From: Caldifarciminota bacterium
Lineage (GTDB): Bacteria; Hydrothermota; Hydrothermia; UBA1063; CAJXJZ01
Assembly (NCBI GenBank): GCA_027038175.1
Contig: JALVYB010000073.1
Coordinates: 31,922-95,921, forward strand
Length of the DNA: 64,000 nucleotides
Reading direction: 5' to 3'
Below the pieces are notes generated by a model. It was not told the DNA's origin, did not search any database, and saw nothing but the letters and a program-made list of their open reading frames with translations. Position numbers and translations under genes: made by a program. Of the stretch, positions 39,135 to 47,553 are shown in pieces; the stretch's first letter is position 1, and each line of letters begins with the position of its first letter.

Positions 39135-40041
39135 AGTTTTAGTAATTTTAGGTCAGACTGCTTCTGGAAAGAAAAAAATCGCTGAGGCAATCCTTGAGCG
39201 TCATACAGAGGTTATTTTTGTGTCGGCAGATTCGAGAAAAATCTATAAATATATGGATATTGGCACAGATAAACCTCAGGGAAAGTTAAGAGAACACTAT
39301 ACCTTAATAGACATTAAACATCCGTGCGAGCAATATTCTGCAGAGGAGTTCAGGAAAGATGCAGAGAGAGTTATAAAAAGGGCTTATGAAGAAAATAAAA
39401 TACCTGTGGTGGTGGGAGGTACACCTTTATATCTTCTTGCTCTCTTTGAAGGATTCTTTGAACATGAAAAAGATGAGAATATCAGAAGGATGCTGGATGA
39501 GAAACTTGAAAAAGAGGGAGTGGGGGGATTGTATAGAGAACTTATGGAAGTAGACCCTAAAAGAGCAGAAAAGTTAAATCCCAATGATGCTTATAGAATA
39601 AAGAGGGCACTTGAGGTGTATTATACGACCGGGATTCCCATGTCGGACCTGATGAAGAAAAGGAAACCACCGCTTTTTTCTCCTCTGTATATTGGAATAA
39701 GGTGGGACAGAAAACTCCTGTATGAAAGAATCAATTCTCGAGTAGAAAGAATGATAGAAAATGGACTTTTGGATGAGGTAAAAAAACTCGTTGAAATGGG
39801 GATAGATGAAAACTGCCCTGGAATGAAAACTATTGGATATAGAGAGATGCTGGAGTTTATAAAAGGCAACATTACCTTTGAAGAGGCAGTGAGAAAAATA
39901 AAAAAGAATACCCGTATTTATGCAAGGAGACAGGAATATTTCTTTAAACATTTTCAGTATGTAAAGTGGTTATTCATTCAAGATTTTGATAATCTATATT
40001 ATGAAATTGATAAAGTAGTTAATTGGTTTAAAACATCATAG
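39109..40041 (+). CDS. miaA: tRNA dimethylallyltransferase MiaA, altered P-loop
   Basis: 310 residues. MiaA prenylates A37 of tRNAs reading UNN codons. Family segments are present: VSADSRKIYKYMDIGTDKP, VVVGGTPLYLLAL, and YRIKRALEVYYTTG. The P-loop reads GQTASGKKK (15-23), with Lys22 where nearly all P-loops have Thr or Ser to hold magnesium; the frame is open, so it is either a true substitution or a base error in an A-rich run (39170-39178). An internal ATG at 39118 is an alternative start. It overlaps rodA by 26 bases. Confidence 0.9.
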   Translation: MECMKGENKVLVILGQTASGKKKIAEAILERHTEVIFVSADSRKIYKYMDIGTDKPQGKLREHYTLIDIKHPCEQYSAEEFRKDAERVIKRAYEENKIPVVVGGTPLYLLALFEGFFEHEKDENIRRMLDEKLEKEGVGGLYRELMEVDPKRAEKLNPNDAYRIKRALEVYYTTGIPMSDLMKKRKPPLFSPLYIGIRWDRKLLYERINSRVERMIENGLLDEVKKLVEMGIDENCPGMKTIGYREMLEFIKGNITFEEAVRKIKKNTRIYARRQEYFFKHFQYVKWLFIQDFDNLYYEIDKVVNWFKTS

Positions 40042-40045
40042 CATT

Positions 40046-41191
40046 ATGAAAAGTGATAATAAGTTTTTAAAATTACTAACTACTTGTCGGGTCTTTTCAC
40101 TTGCAGGAATCCCAGTTATAGTTTATTTCCTTTATCATGATATTGCTATTTATGGATATAGAGAACTGGCATATCCCCGAATTTTTGCCCTTGGTGTAAT
40201 GATTCTCACGTTCGTAATAACCCTGTTTATTAAGGAAGATCACTATAATATTCTTAGAAATTTATATATTACTGAGCTTACGTTAATAATGGGTATGAGT
40301 ACTTTCGTCGTCGTACAACTGATTATAAGGTATAGAGCTCCTTTTGAACATATAAGTGGAGCTGTGCAAGCTCTTATGTCTGCGATTTTTATAATACTAC
40401 TTTTTGCGCAAACAATACCAGACAAGCTTTTCATTATCTATTCACCTGTCTTCTTAATGTTCCTATTTCTTATCGCAGCAGGAGTTAGTAAAACTGAAGT
40501 AAGTCTGACAGCTAATCCAGTGGTTCTGTGCATAGTAAGTATTATACTTGGTAGGATATATTATAAGTTTGAGATTGAAGAGGAAAGAATGAAGACTTTG
40601 CTGGCAGAACAAAAAAGTAAACTACAGAGAACAGTTTCTCAGCTTAAAGACACTGTTCAAATGTTGAATCAGGAAATCGAAAGGAGAAAAATCTTAGAAA
40701 AACAATTAAAAGAGTTGTCAGTAAAAGATCCTCTTACTGGAGTCTATAACAGGAGGGCTGCAATTGATGCAATAGAAAAAGCTATAGAGAATTTTCAAAC
40801 AAATAGAGAAATATTTTCTATATGTTTCATAGATCTTGATAATCTCAAGGAAACTAACGATAACTATGGGCATGAGTTTGGTGATAAATTAATAAAAGCT
40901 TTTGCTGCGTTACTCGCTGAAAATGTAAGAAAAAATGACAAAGTTTTTCGTGTAGGTGGGGATGAATTTATTGTTCTGTTCTATAACGCAAATGAAGAAG
41001 AGGTAAGAAAAATAATAAATAGAATTTCAGACTTAGCCAGAATTAAATCAACTTTTTTGCCGATACCTATCTCTTTTAGTTATGGAATTGCTACTTATAG
41101 AAGTGGATACACTCTGGATGAAGTTATTTCAATAGCGGATATGAGAATGTACGAAGAAAAGAAACGAAAAAAGCATAGAAAGTCTATATGA
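40046..41191 (+). CDS. Membrane-bound diguanylate cyclase
   Basis: 381 residues. About six N-terminal membrane helices (15-185), a coiled coil (about 185-225), then a GGDEF domain with DPLTGVYNRRAA, intact GGDEF at 304-308 and an RxxD inhibitory site at 295-298. It should make cyclic di-GMP in response to a membrane or extracytoplasmic cue. It follows miaA by 4 bases and is probably the last gene of the glyQ run; no ribosome-binding site is visible. It overlaps the convergent FKBP gene by 8 bases. Confidence 0.9.
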   Translation: MKSDNKFLKLLTTCRVFSLAGIPVIVYFLYHDIAIYGYRELAYPRIFALGVMILTFVITLFIKEDHYNILRNLYITELTLIMGMSTFVVVQLIIRYRAPFEHISGAVQALMSAIFIILLFAQTIPDKLFIIYSPVFLMFLFLIAAGVSKTEVSLTANPVVLCIVSIILGRIYYKFEIEEERMKTLLAEQKSKLQRTVSQLKDTVQMLNQEIERRKILEKQLKELSVKDPLTGVYNRRAAIDAIEKAIENFQTNREIFSICFIDLDNLKETNDNYGHEFGDKLIKAFAALLAENVRKNDKVFRVGGDEFIVLFYNANEEEVRKIINRISDLARIKSTFLPIPISFSYGIATYRSGYTLDEVISIADMRMYEEKKRKKHRKSI

Positions 41192-41612
41192 TTTTAAGCA
41201 ACGTGATTTCAAAGGTCAATGTATGCCCAGCAAGTGGATGATTGGCATCTATTACAATAAAATCATCTCCAACCTGTGTTACTTTTACAGGAATAGGATT
41301 TATCCCTTCCTGAGAGAGTTTTAAGGTCATACCCTCTGTCACCTCAAGGTCAGGTGGAAGTACATCCTTTGATACCTTAACTATATAATCCTCTCTTTTC
41401 TCGCCAAAAGCCCTGTCGGGCTTTACTACGACGACTTTTCTCTCTCCTTCTTCCATACCGATAATGGCTTCTTCAAAGCCGGGAATTACCTCATGCTCTC
41501 CGATGGTAAACTCAAAAGGGTCCTGACCAACAGTGGTGTCAAATATAGTCCCATCTTCAAGTTTCCCTATGTACTGAACGACAACCCTATCACCGTTTTT
41601 TGCAGTTCTCAT
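41184..41612 (-). CDS. FKBP-type peptidyl-prolyl isomerase, SlyD-like
   Basis: 142 residues. FKBP core split by an insert-in-flap domain, as in SlyD: VVVQYIGKLEDGTIFDTT, then FTIGEHEVIPGFEEAIIGM, the insert (about 65-125), and LAGHTLTFEITLL at the end. It isomerises X-Pro bonds and chaperones folding in the cytoplasm. The His-rich metal-binding tail of E. coli SlyD is absent. GGAGG precedes the ATG and TATAAT lies at 41637-41632, 19 bases upstream of the start. Confidence 0.93.
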   Translation of the reverse strand: MRTAKNGDRVVVQYIGKLEDGTIFDTTVGQDPFEFTIGEHEVIPGFEEAIIGMEEGERKVVVVKPDRAFGEKREDYIVKVSKDVLPPDLEVTEGMTLKLSQEGINPIPVKVTQVGDDFIVIDANHPLAGHTLTFEITLLKII

Positions 41613-41661
41613 AATACCTCCGTATGATGAAATTATAAGGGCATGAATGTAAACAGGGAAA

Positions 41662-42132
41662 TCACATAAAGAGTTGCGCGCATTTAAGTATTATTAGAAG
41701 AAGAATAAACCAGATTTCTGCTACAAGGTGACTTTTTATATTTTCGGATACAGTTACCTTTTGCCCGGATTTTTCAAGGAGAATACTTCGGGACATGGAA
41801 AGACCTGTCTCAAGACCTATGTAAGGGAATATGAACAGTATTACAAATTTCCATCCGCTTCTCATAAAGAGATAATAGACAGCAATTAAATTGATTATGA
41901 GAAAGACAGATGCTATTACTATCTGTATGCCGTCTAATCTAATTTGTGAATGTCCCTCTGAATTGAGCGTTGCATATCCAAAGGTCATTTTCGTGAAATT
42001 GCCCAGCGTTACAGCCCAGTAAATCAGAGAGAGGCCTTTTAAAAAACTTGAGCTAATCAGGAAACTTAAATAACTGATAAGTAAACCAAATATGATAGCG
42101 AAAAAGAAGATTAGTATTTTTTCTTCATACAT
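41662..42132 (-). CDS. Small integral membrane protein, unknown
   Basis: 156 residues with four hydrophobic helices (about 5-28, 68-92, 95-115 and 135-155) separated by short charged loops. No family recognised. It follows the small lipoprotein gene on the same strand after 54 bases that hold a hairpin, so it may be expressed with it at a reduced level. Function cannot be inferred. Confidence 0.6.
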   Translation of the reverse strand: MYEEKILIFFFAIIFGLLISYLSFLISSSFLKGLSLIYWAVTLGNFTKMTFGYATLNSEGHSQIRLDGIQIVIASVFLIINLIAVYYLFMRSGWKFVILFIFPYIGLETGLSMSRSILLEKSGQKVTVSENIKSHLVAEIWFILLLIILKCAQLFM

Positions 42133-42149
42133 CTGAAGAGAAATGGCAA

Positions 42150-42172
42150 GAGGAAGGCCGAATGCCCTCCTC
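42150..42172 (-). terminator. Hairpin after lipoprotein gene, weak terminator or attenuator
   Basis: Arms GAGGAAGGC (42150-42158) and GCCCTCCTC (42164-42172) pair at 8 of 9 positions around a 5-base loop. On the minus strand it lies just after the lipoprotein stop; the following bases are only partly T-rich, so termination may be partial. Confidence 0.4.
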
Positions 42173-42186
42173 CTGAGTGTAGATAT

Positions 42187-42519
42187 CTATTTCATCTGAA
42201 TTTCTACTGTTCTGGAAGTGATGGTTACAATACCGAGGATCGCGGTAATAATATAATCAATAGGGTCTTCGTAGGTTTTAATTTTAACCTCTTTTGCGTT
42301 TTGTCCATTAAGCATGGGAGCAGTAGAATTTGGAGTAATAGGAACAAGTCCCCAGAGCGCGTAAAAGACTCTTTTCTTCACAACCCGAGTAGGGGTACTA
42401 TTAACAGGAGCAAGTTTTATATCGCTTCCTGCCGGTGCCTCCACCTGTACAGTTGCACATCCCACAACTCCTACGGCAAATACTCCTGCCGTGAAGAGTG
42501 CTACGATTTTTTTATACAT
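42187..42519 (-). CDS. Small lipoprotein, possibly Bor-like
   Basis: 110 residues with a clear lipoprotein signal: KK after the start, a hydrophobic stretch, and VVGC giving lipidated Cys21. The mature part has VFYALWGLVPI and ends ITSRTVEIQ, which loosely resembles Bor/Iss-type small surface lipoproteins; this likeness is weak. AAGGAGGT precedes the ATG, and a good promoter lies upstream, divergent from the next unit. Confidence 0.65.
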   Translation of the reverse strand: MYKKIVALFTAGVFAVGVVGCATVQVEAPAGSDIKLAPVNSTPTRVVKKRVFYALWGLVPITPNSTAPMLNGQNAKEVKIKTYEDPIDYIITAILGIVTITSRTVEIQMK

Positions 42520-42547
42520 TTAACACCTCCTTTTCTTTTAAAACCCA

Positions 42548-42576
42548 ATTATACAATATTGAGGTAAAGTAATCAA
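42548..42576 (-). promoter_or_regulatory. Promoter of small lipoprotein gene
   Basis: Minus strand: TTGATT (42576-42571), 17 bases, TATAAT (42553-42548); the ribosome-binding site and ATG at 42519 follow. Confidence 0.65.
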
Positions 42577-42653
42577 GTAAGAAATACCACAGAAATTACA
42601 ACGTGATTATAGCATATGGCGGCATGCGTTGTCATTATTGTGCAATTCAACTC

Positions 42654-42709
42654 TTGACAGTACGTTTGTTATATATTATACTTTACATCATAAAGTAATT
42701 TACAGGAGG
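42654..42709 (+). promoter_or_regulatory. Promoter and ribosome-binding site of the three-gene regulator unit
   Basis: TTGACA (42654-42659), 17 bases, TATACT (42677-42682). A small inverted repeat ACTTTA/TAAAGT (42680-42696) covers the expected transcript start, and AGGAGGT lies just before the ATG at 42715. Confidence 0.7.
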
Positions 42710-42714
42710 TAAAA

Positions 42715-43353
42715 ATGGTAAACTTGCTGACATATATACTCGTAAGTATATACGGAGGTATCGGGGGATATACAATAGGTATATCAAGGATGGCAAACAG
42801 CGGTGTAAACGATAAACTGGTTGCAGTACATGCCTCAAAGATAAGCAATATACTTCTTCAGGGAGGAAGCGGGTACGCACTTTTCGGGAAAGTTATCATG
42901 GGCGGAGCAGGTTATGGTGGAAGCGTAAGAAAGGCAGGAGATTCCATAAGGGTTAAGTATGGTATTGGTGGAGGTTACTTTGAAGTGGGTTATGTACCTA
43001 TATCCATGAAGTTTATATACCCTGCCATTATGCTCGGCATAGGCGGATATTCTGAACAACTCGTAATAAGTAAGAATGTAAGAAGGTCTGACTGGGATAG
43101 TATATGGCAAAATCCTGAGACTGAAACAGAACTCTCACATGGTGGTTTTTCGATTTCTCCATCATTTGCTCTGCTTATAGCCGCAGAGAAAATACCTGTG
43201 GGAATATTTATCAAAGCCACCTACAATACAATTTTAAGTAAGAAATGGGAGTTTGAGGATGGAACTTTGCTTTCATCCTATCCGGACTCTCCCATCGGAA
43301 GTTTTTCATTAACTTTAACGGTTTTTACAGGAGGTATAAAGAATGGAAAGTAG
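42715..43353 (+). CDS. Glycine-rich protein of unknown function
   Basis: 212 residues, not recognised. It is rich in Gly/Tyr with alternating hydrophobic residues (GGSGYALFGKVIMGGAGYGG, then KYGIGGGYFEVGYV), a pattern that fits beta strands, perhaps a membrane-associated barrel or a beta sandwich. No classical signal peptide, though the first 20 residues are hydrophobic. It heads a unit with a membrane protein (overlap 11 bases) and a winged-helix regulator, and has a strong promoter and ribosome-binding site. Confidence 0.6.
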   Translation: MVNLLTYILVSIYGGIGGYTIGISRMANSGVNDKLVAVHASKISNILLQGGSGYALFGKVIMGGAGYGGSVRKAGDSIRVKYGIGGGYFEVGYVPISMKFIYPAIMLGIGGYSEQLVISKNVRRSDWDSIWQNPETETELSHGGFSISPSFALLIAAEKIPVGIFIKATYNTILSKKWEFEDGTLLSSYPDSPIGSFSLTLTVFTGGIKNGK

Positions 43354-44029
43354 AGATATACACGAGGCTCTAAAAACCCTTGAGGGAATAAAAGAGTTTT
43401 TCAGGGAAAAGACGAAGGAAAATCTCGCCCGAGCAAAGTTACAGTTTCTCGTGTGGGGTTTGTATCAACTGGTTGTGCCGTTTGTAGTTTACTATACGCG
43501 AAACTGGCTGTATTTTCTTCTTCTACTACCTGTATTTGCTTTTTTATCATTAATCAGAAGCCCAAAAGTGGTATTATCCTTTATCTACTGGACCTTAACC
43601 CTGGTTATTTACGCTATTATAGTAAAGTACGGTAGTATAACTATTTTCTACCTCGTATTTCTGATTACGATTTTTGCAGGTTTCTGGATTTTTTCTCCAA
43701 GAGAGAGTTCAAAGGATAAACTGTCAGGCTTTTTCTGGATGAATACGATAGTCTTTGCCCTTCTTTTCCAGATGGCTATTTTCCATGTTAGAGCCTATCC
43801 ACTTCTTTACTTTTCATGGCCCGCTATAATTGTCTTTGCTCTCGGTTCAATTGGCGTGCTTGGTGAAATATCCCTTCTCTATATGTCCATTATAGCAAAT
43901 ATCGTAGGTGCCGTGTATTTTGCTTATGCCCCTTCAGAATACAGGATTTTTACAATGGCATTGTACGGGACGATTTATATATTGTATTTTCTTTACTTAA
44001 CAGTTAAACTGAAGAAAAACTATGGATAG
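43343..44029 (+). CDS. Polytopic membrane protein, unknown, partner of winged-helix regulator
   Basis: 228 residues. An N-terminal charged helical stretch of about 30 residues is followed by roughly six to seven hydrophobic helices. No catalytic or transport motif recognised. AGGAGGT before the ATG lies inside the preceding gene. It overlaps the regulator gene by 8 bases; this pairing suggests a membrane sensor or a target under the regulator's control. Confidence 0.6.
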   Translation: MESRDIHEALKTLEGIKEFFREKTKENLARAKLQFLVWGLYQLVVPFVVYYTRNWLYFLLLLPVFAFLSLIRSPKVVLSFIYWTLTLVIYAIIVKYGSITIFYLVFLITIFAGFWIFSPRESSKDKLSGFFWMNTIVFALLFQMAIFHVRAYPLLYFSWPAIIVFALGSIGVLGEISLLYMSIIANIVGAVYFAYAPSEYRIFTMALYGTIYILYFLYLTVKLKKNYG

Positions 44030-44315
44030 TCTAATACACGAACCTGTGAGGCTCAAAGCAATGCTGGCTCTACTGAGTGAAGGGGAGGTCTCCTTCAGCA
44101 GGCTTCTTAAGATTGTCGGAACTACGGAAGGTAATCTGTCGAGGCATATGAGAAAACTCGAGGATGCGGGATATGTTGAGGTAAAAAAGTTTTTTGAGGG
44201 AAGGAGACCAAAGACTACTTACAGGCTGACTCAAAAGGGTGAAAAAGCTCTCAAAGAGTACATAGAAACCCTTGAAAATATTATAAAAGAGGTGAGGGAG
44301 AGCGGGGAATTTTAA
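44022..44315 (+). CDS. Winged-helix transcriptional regulator (HTH_34-like)
   Basis: 97 residues, essentially a lone winged-helix domain. Helix-turn-helix LLKIVGTTEGNLSRHMRKLE and the wing VEVKKFFEGRRPKTTYRLTQKG match the MarR/ArsR-like HTH_34 family, which usually binds DNA as a dimer. As last gene of its unit it could autoregulate from the promoter at 42654. No sensor domain is attached, so the signal may come from the overlapping membrane protein. Confidence 0.85.
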   Translation: MDSLIHEPVRLKAMLALLSEGEVSFSRLLKIVGTTEGNLSRHMRKLEDAGYVEVKKFFEGRRPKTTYRLTQKGEKALKEYIETLENIIKEVRESGEF

Positions 44316-44334
44316 CCCCGCTCTCTGTGTCTTA
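44298..44334 (+). terminator. Rho-independent terminator of the regulator unit
   Basis: Perfect 10-base stem GAGAGCGGGG / CCCCGCTCTC (44298-44307, 44316-44325), loop of 8 bases containing the TAA stop, then a T-rich tail. The left arm encodes the last residues of the regulator. Confidence 0.88.
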
Positions 44335-44474
44335 TTTTTGTACGTCTAATAGTTTGATTTGCAATGAGTTATACTATAGAAGACTGTATGTTCATTTTTT
44401 CGACACATTTGCATAAAATAAATTCAAGATTGCCAGTGTAATTTCTTAACATTTAGTTATGGCACAATAATTGC

Positions 44475-44480
44475 TATATT
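44475..44480 (+). promoter_or_regulatory. -10 box of PLD-like gene, leaderless type
   Basis: TATATT ends 7 bases before the ATG at 44488, and there is no ribosome-binding site. The -35 region is poor (TTTAGT at 17 bases), so this is a weaker candidate. Confidence 0.35.
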
Positions 44481-44487
44481 AAAAACG

Positions 44488-47382
44488 ATGAGGCGCCTTA
44501 TCTTTGTTGTTGTGTTCGCCTTCTTCTCTCATTTGTATTCATACAAAATTTTATTTGACTACACGAAGGATGAAACCGCCGGAAATGCAGACTGGGTTAT
44601 TGACAGGGATTTCCCTTTTCCACAACCTCTGAATCCTTCATCCGAAAGCGATTGGGACGGAGGTATTTCAGCATTTGGAGTGGCCATAGTCAATGACCTG
44701 CATGATACTGTTTTTACATTGCATGATTACCCGATAACTTATAATGATTCCACCAATCCATACGACCTCTCGAATTTCGATGTTTTCATAATACCTGAGC
44801 CTCAGAACCCTTTTACTCAGCGTGAGAAGGATGCCATAAGGGAATTTGTCGAAAACGGAGGGGGGCTTTTCCTTATTTCCGACCATAATAATTCGGACAG
44901 AAATCATTCTGGATGGGATTCTCCCCGTGTTTTAAATGACCTTGGGGCAGAGAATATTTTCGGAATGCATTTTAACATCACAGGTGAGAGTAATAACAAT
45001 TTTACCTATGTTTCACATAATATAACCGATTTTGCTCCTGTAACCGATGGATCCTATGGCAGAGTGAGTGCACTTTCTTATCACGGCGGGACATCCATTA
45101 CTCTGCGAAGTGATTTAAATCCGAATGTAAAGGGTATTGTATTTAAGAATTCTGACAATACAGGTTGCATGTTCGCTGTATCATCATATGGAAAGGGCAG
45201 GGTGGCGGGTATTGGGGATTCCAGTCCTCTGGATGATGGTACAGGAGACCCCTATGACAGGTTATATGATAACTGGAATGAGGAGGCATCTCACAAAAGT
45301 CTGTTTCTTAATACAATTGCATGGCTTGAGAAAAGGGGAAATGGCGCTGTAGAGTGGAATTTTACTCTTGATGGCGTAATAGATAGTTTTGCAACACAGT
45401 TATCTCGTAATGGTGAATTTTCAATGTTTTCTGCATGTGCGGATACACTCTTATATTTGGCACTTCAGTTTCCTCAAGAGGTAGGGGGTAGAATATACAT
45501 GCTGTTTTCCCGTGATACTACCCGTGGATCTGTGTCAGTGCCATGGGGAAGGGATGGAGATATAGGGTCTTTTGACTTTTACGCTGTTTATTCTAAGGCA
45601 ACACACTCTGTAATATTCAGAGACTCAAGGGGTATTGAGGTGGATTTACCCATAACTTATGCTACAAGTGATAGCGTTCTGGAGGTGGTAATACCTCGCA
45701 GTATCATAGGAGGCAATCTATTTATATTTGGTGGGCTTTTCTCACCGCTGCAATACAGGCTGCTCTATTATTTACCAGAAGGAGAAAACTCAAATGGCCT
45801 ACCCCGGTATTCTTATTTAGAGGTGTATGATAGTGCTGCGTATATTGCTCCGCTTAAACCCCCTATTATTTCTCAGGGTTTTGTTGAAAGTGAGGCTTAT
45901 ACTGGCACAAATATCACACTGTCTTCAATAATATATGACAACAAGGAAGTAACCGCTGCAAGGCTTTATTATAAACGTTCCTCTTCTGGCAATTTTGTCC
46001 CTACAACTTATGATAGTGTGAAAGATTCGCGGTATTATTTTACCATTCCCCCGCAGGAGACTCCTGGAGATATTGTATACTACTTTGAAGCAGTGGACAA
46101 CGACGGGAATGTATCAAGGAGCATTTATTATAATTTATCGGTAATCAGAAATCCATACTCTGTTTACTTTGAAAATGATACGCTTGTCAACAAACTGGTT
46201 GAGTTTATAAATGGAGCAAATTCATCTCTGGATATCTGCATGTATGAGGTTTTTAATCAGGATGTTGTGGATGCACTTGTACAGGCTCATTCAAGAGGGG
46301 TTCGGATTCGTGTTATAACAGATTCTACCTATTATAATAGGGATGGTATTTTCTCACTCATAAACGCCGGGATACCCGTAATCCACGAAGGAGTGGGGCA
46401 GAACAGTACCAATCATATAATGCATAACAAAATAGTGATAAGGGACTTTTTTGATTCCGATACCACAAATGATTATATATGGACAGGAAGCTTTAATGCC
46501 TCGGATGAATTGCATGTTGACAATGTAATCACTATTCAGAGTCACGCACTCAGTAACCTGTTCGAGAGAGAATTTAATCAGATGTGGGGTGCCAATACAG
46601 AAGAGCCGGATACACAAAATGCCAGAACAGGTAGAAGGAAAAGTGATGTTCTTTCAGTGCATGGAGTAAAATTAGGTGAAGATTCGGTTTATATTTACTT
46701 TTCCCCGCAGGATTCGGCAATTCAAAACATTATCCGTCTTGTAAACTCTGCACATTCCTCAATAATGTATCTTATTTTCAGCTTTACCCGTTCTGATTTA
46801 AAGGATGCTCTTATAGGGGCACATGAGAGGGGAGTTGATATAAGGGGTGTGCATGAGGACAATACCAGGGACGATGATAGGCTCAATACGGTCTTCACAG
46901 CCTTGAAAAATGCGGGAGTGGATGTATACTGGGCGGAGGTCCCGCATGGGTATACCTTCCTCCATGACAAAGTAATGATAGTGGATTCCCTGTATGTTAT
47001 AACAGGTTCCATGAACTGGACCCAGAGTGCCAATGATGATAATGATGAGAACATAGTTATTATAAAGAGCAGAGAATTGGCAGGCATTTACCTTAAGAAA
47101 TTCTGGGAGGTTTATAACTATTCAAGGCTTCCACATATAGATACTTATAAGCATTGCGCTGCTTTACATACCTTTATCACCAAAACCGGAAAACTTATTT
47201 TGATGCCACAAGACCTATTTGGTAAGGAAAAAATAAATATCTATGACCTTGAGGGGAGGCTGGTCAAAGGTTGCAGCAACAGGGTAGATATTTTGGATGT
47301 AATTAAAAATCTATCTTCTGGGATATACATAGTTAAAAGCAAAAAGCACCAGAAACCGCATAGAATCATAATAGTTAAATAA
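44488..47382 (+). CDS. Secreted two-HKD phospholipase D-like protein with sorting domain
   Basis: 964 residues. A signal peptide (hydrophobic after MRR, to about residue 18) is followed by an N-terminal domain with a GATase/BPL-like look (FDVFIIPEPQNPFTQREK, ENGGGLFLISDH). Two phospholipase D motifs follow: His646/Lys648/Asp653 with TGSFN, and His826/Lys828/Asp833 with TGSMN, so the paired active site is complete. The C-terminal 60 residues (INIYDLEGRLVKG, SSGIYIVKSK) form a type-A sorting domain. It is therefore an exported phosphodiesterase acting on lipid or nucleic acid; the substrate cannot be told. Transcribed alone. Confidence 0.85.
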   Translation: MRRLIFVVVFAFFSHLYSYKILFDYTKDETAGNADWVIDRDFPFPQPLNPSSESDWDGGISAFGVAIVNDLHDTVFTLHDYPITYNDSTNPYDLSNFDVFIIPEPQNPFTQREKDAIREFVENGGGLFLISDHNNSDRNHSGWDSPRVLNDLGAENIFGMHFNITGESNNNFTYVSHNITDFAPVTDGSYGRVSALSYHGGTSITLRSDLNPNVKGIVFKNSDNTGCMFAVSSYGKGRVAGIGDSSPLDDGTGDPYDRLYDNWNEEASHKSLFLNTIAWLEKRGNGAVEWNFTLDGVIDSFATQLSRNGEFSMFSACADTLLYLALQFPQEVGGRIYMLFSRDTTRGSVSVPWGRDGDIGSFDFYAVYSKATHSVIFRDSRGIEVDLPITYATSDSVLEVVIPRSIIGGNLFIFGGLFSPLQYRLLYYLPEGENSNGLPRYSYLEVYDSAAYIAPLKPPIISQGFVESEAYTGTNITLSSIIYDNKEVTAARLYYKRSSSGNFVPTTYDSVKDSRYYFTIPPQETPGDIVYYFEAVDNDGNVSRSIYYNLSVIRNPYSVYFENDTLVNKLVEFINGANSSLDICMYEVFNQDVVDALVQAHSRGVRIRVITDSTYYNRDGIFSLINAGIPVIHEGVGQNSTNHIMHNKIVIRDFFDSDTTNDYIWTGSFNASDELHVDNVITIQSHALSNLFEREFNQMWGANTEEPDTQNARTGRRKSDVLSVHGVKLGEDSVYIYFSPQDSAIQNIIRLVNSAHSSIMYLIFSFTRSDLKDALIGAHERGVDIRGVHEDNTRDDDRLNTVFTALKNAGVDVYWAEVPHGYTFLHDKVMIVDSLYVITGSMNWTQSANDDNDENIVIIKSRELAGIYLKKFWEVYNYSRLPHIDTYKHCAALHTFITKTGKLILMPQDLFGKEKINIYDLEGRLVKGCSNRVDILDVIKNLSSGIYIVKSKKHQKPHRIIIVK

Positions 47383-47479
47383 TTCCCATCTATAGAGTGA
47401 AGAGTGATTCTATCATGGTGCTCAGTTATCCACTAATATCACAATATTTGCATATTTATTTTGATTGAAATGCCCAAAG

Positions 47480-47549
47480 TTGAATGTATTCATGTTTTCA
47501 TGTATAATTTGCAATATGTGTTTTTGGGCATTCTATAAAATTGGGAGGG
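47480..47549 (+). promoter_or_regulatory. Promoter and ribosome-binding site of the Hdr-Flx-sulfur operon
   Basis: TTGAAT (47480-47485), 17 bases, TATAAT (47503-47508). A leader of about 39 bases carries GGGAGGG near 47544 before the ATG at 47554. No second good promoter was found inside the following 15 kb. Confidence 0.72.
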
Positions 47550-47553
47550 ACAA

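Noticed and set aside
44394..44405. Shared TTTTTTCGACA motif in intergenic regions near 28635 and 44394
   Set aside because: Short, T-rich and not part of a symmetric site at the second place.
47395..47440. Possible terminator after the PLD-like gene
   Set aside because: Only about 5 paired bases (ATAGA/TCTAT) with mismatches and no T-run.
47487..47508. CATG-TTTT-CATG palindrome overlapping the Hdr operon promoter
   Set aside because: Arms are only 4 bases when required to be exact; likely chance in AT-rich DNA.
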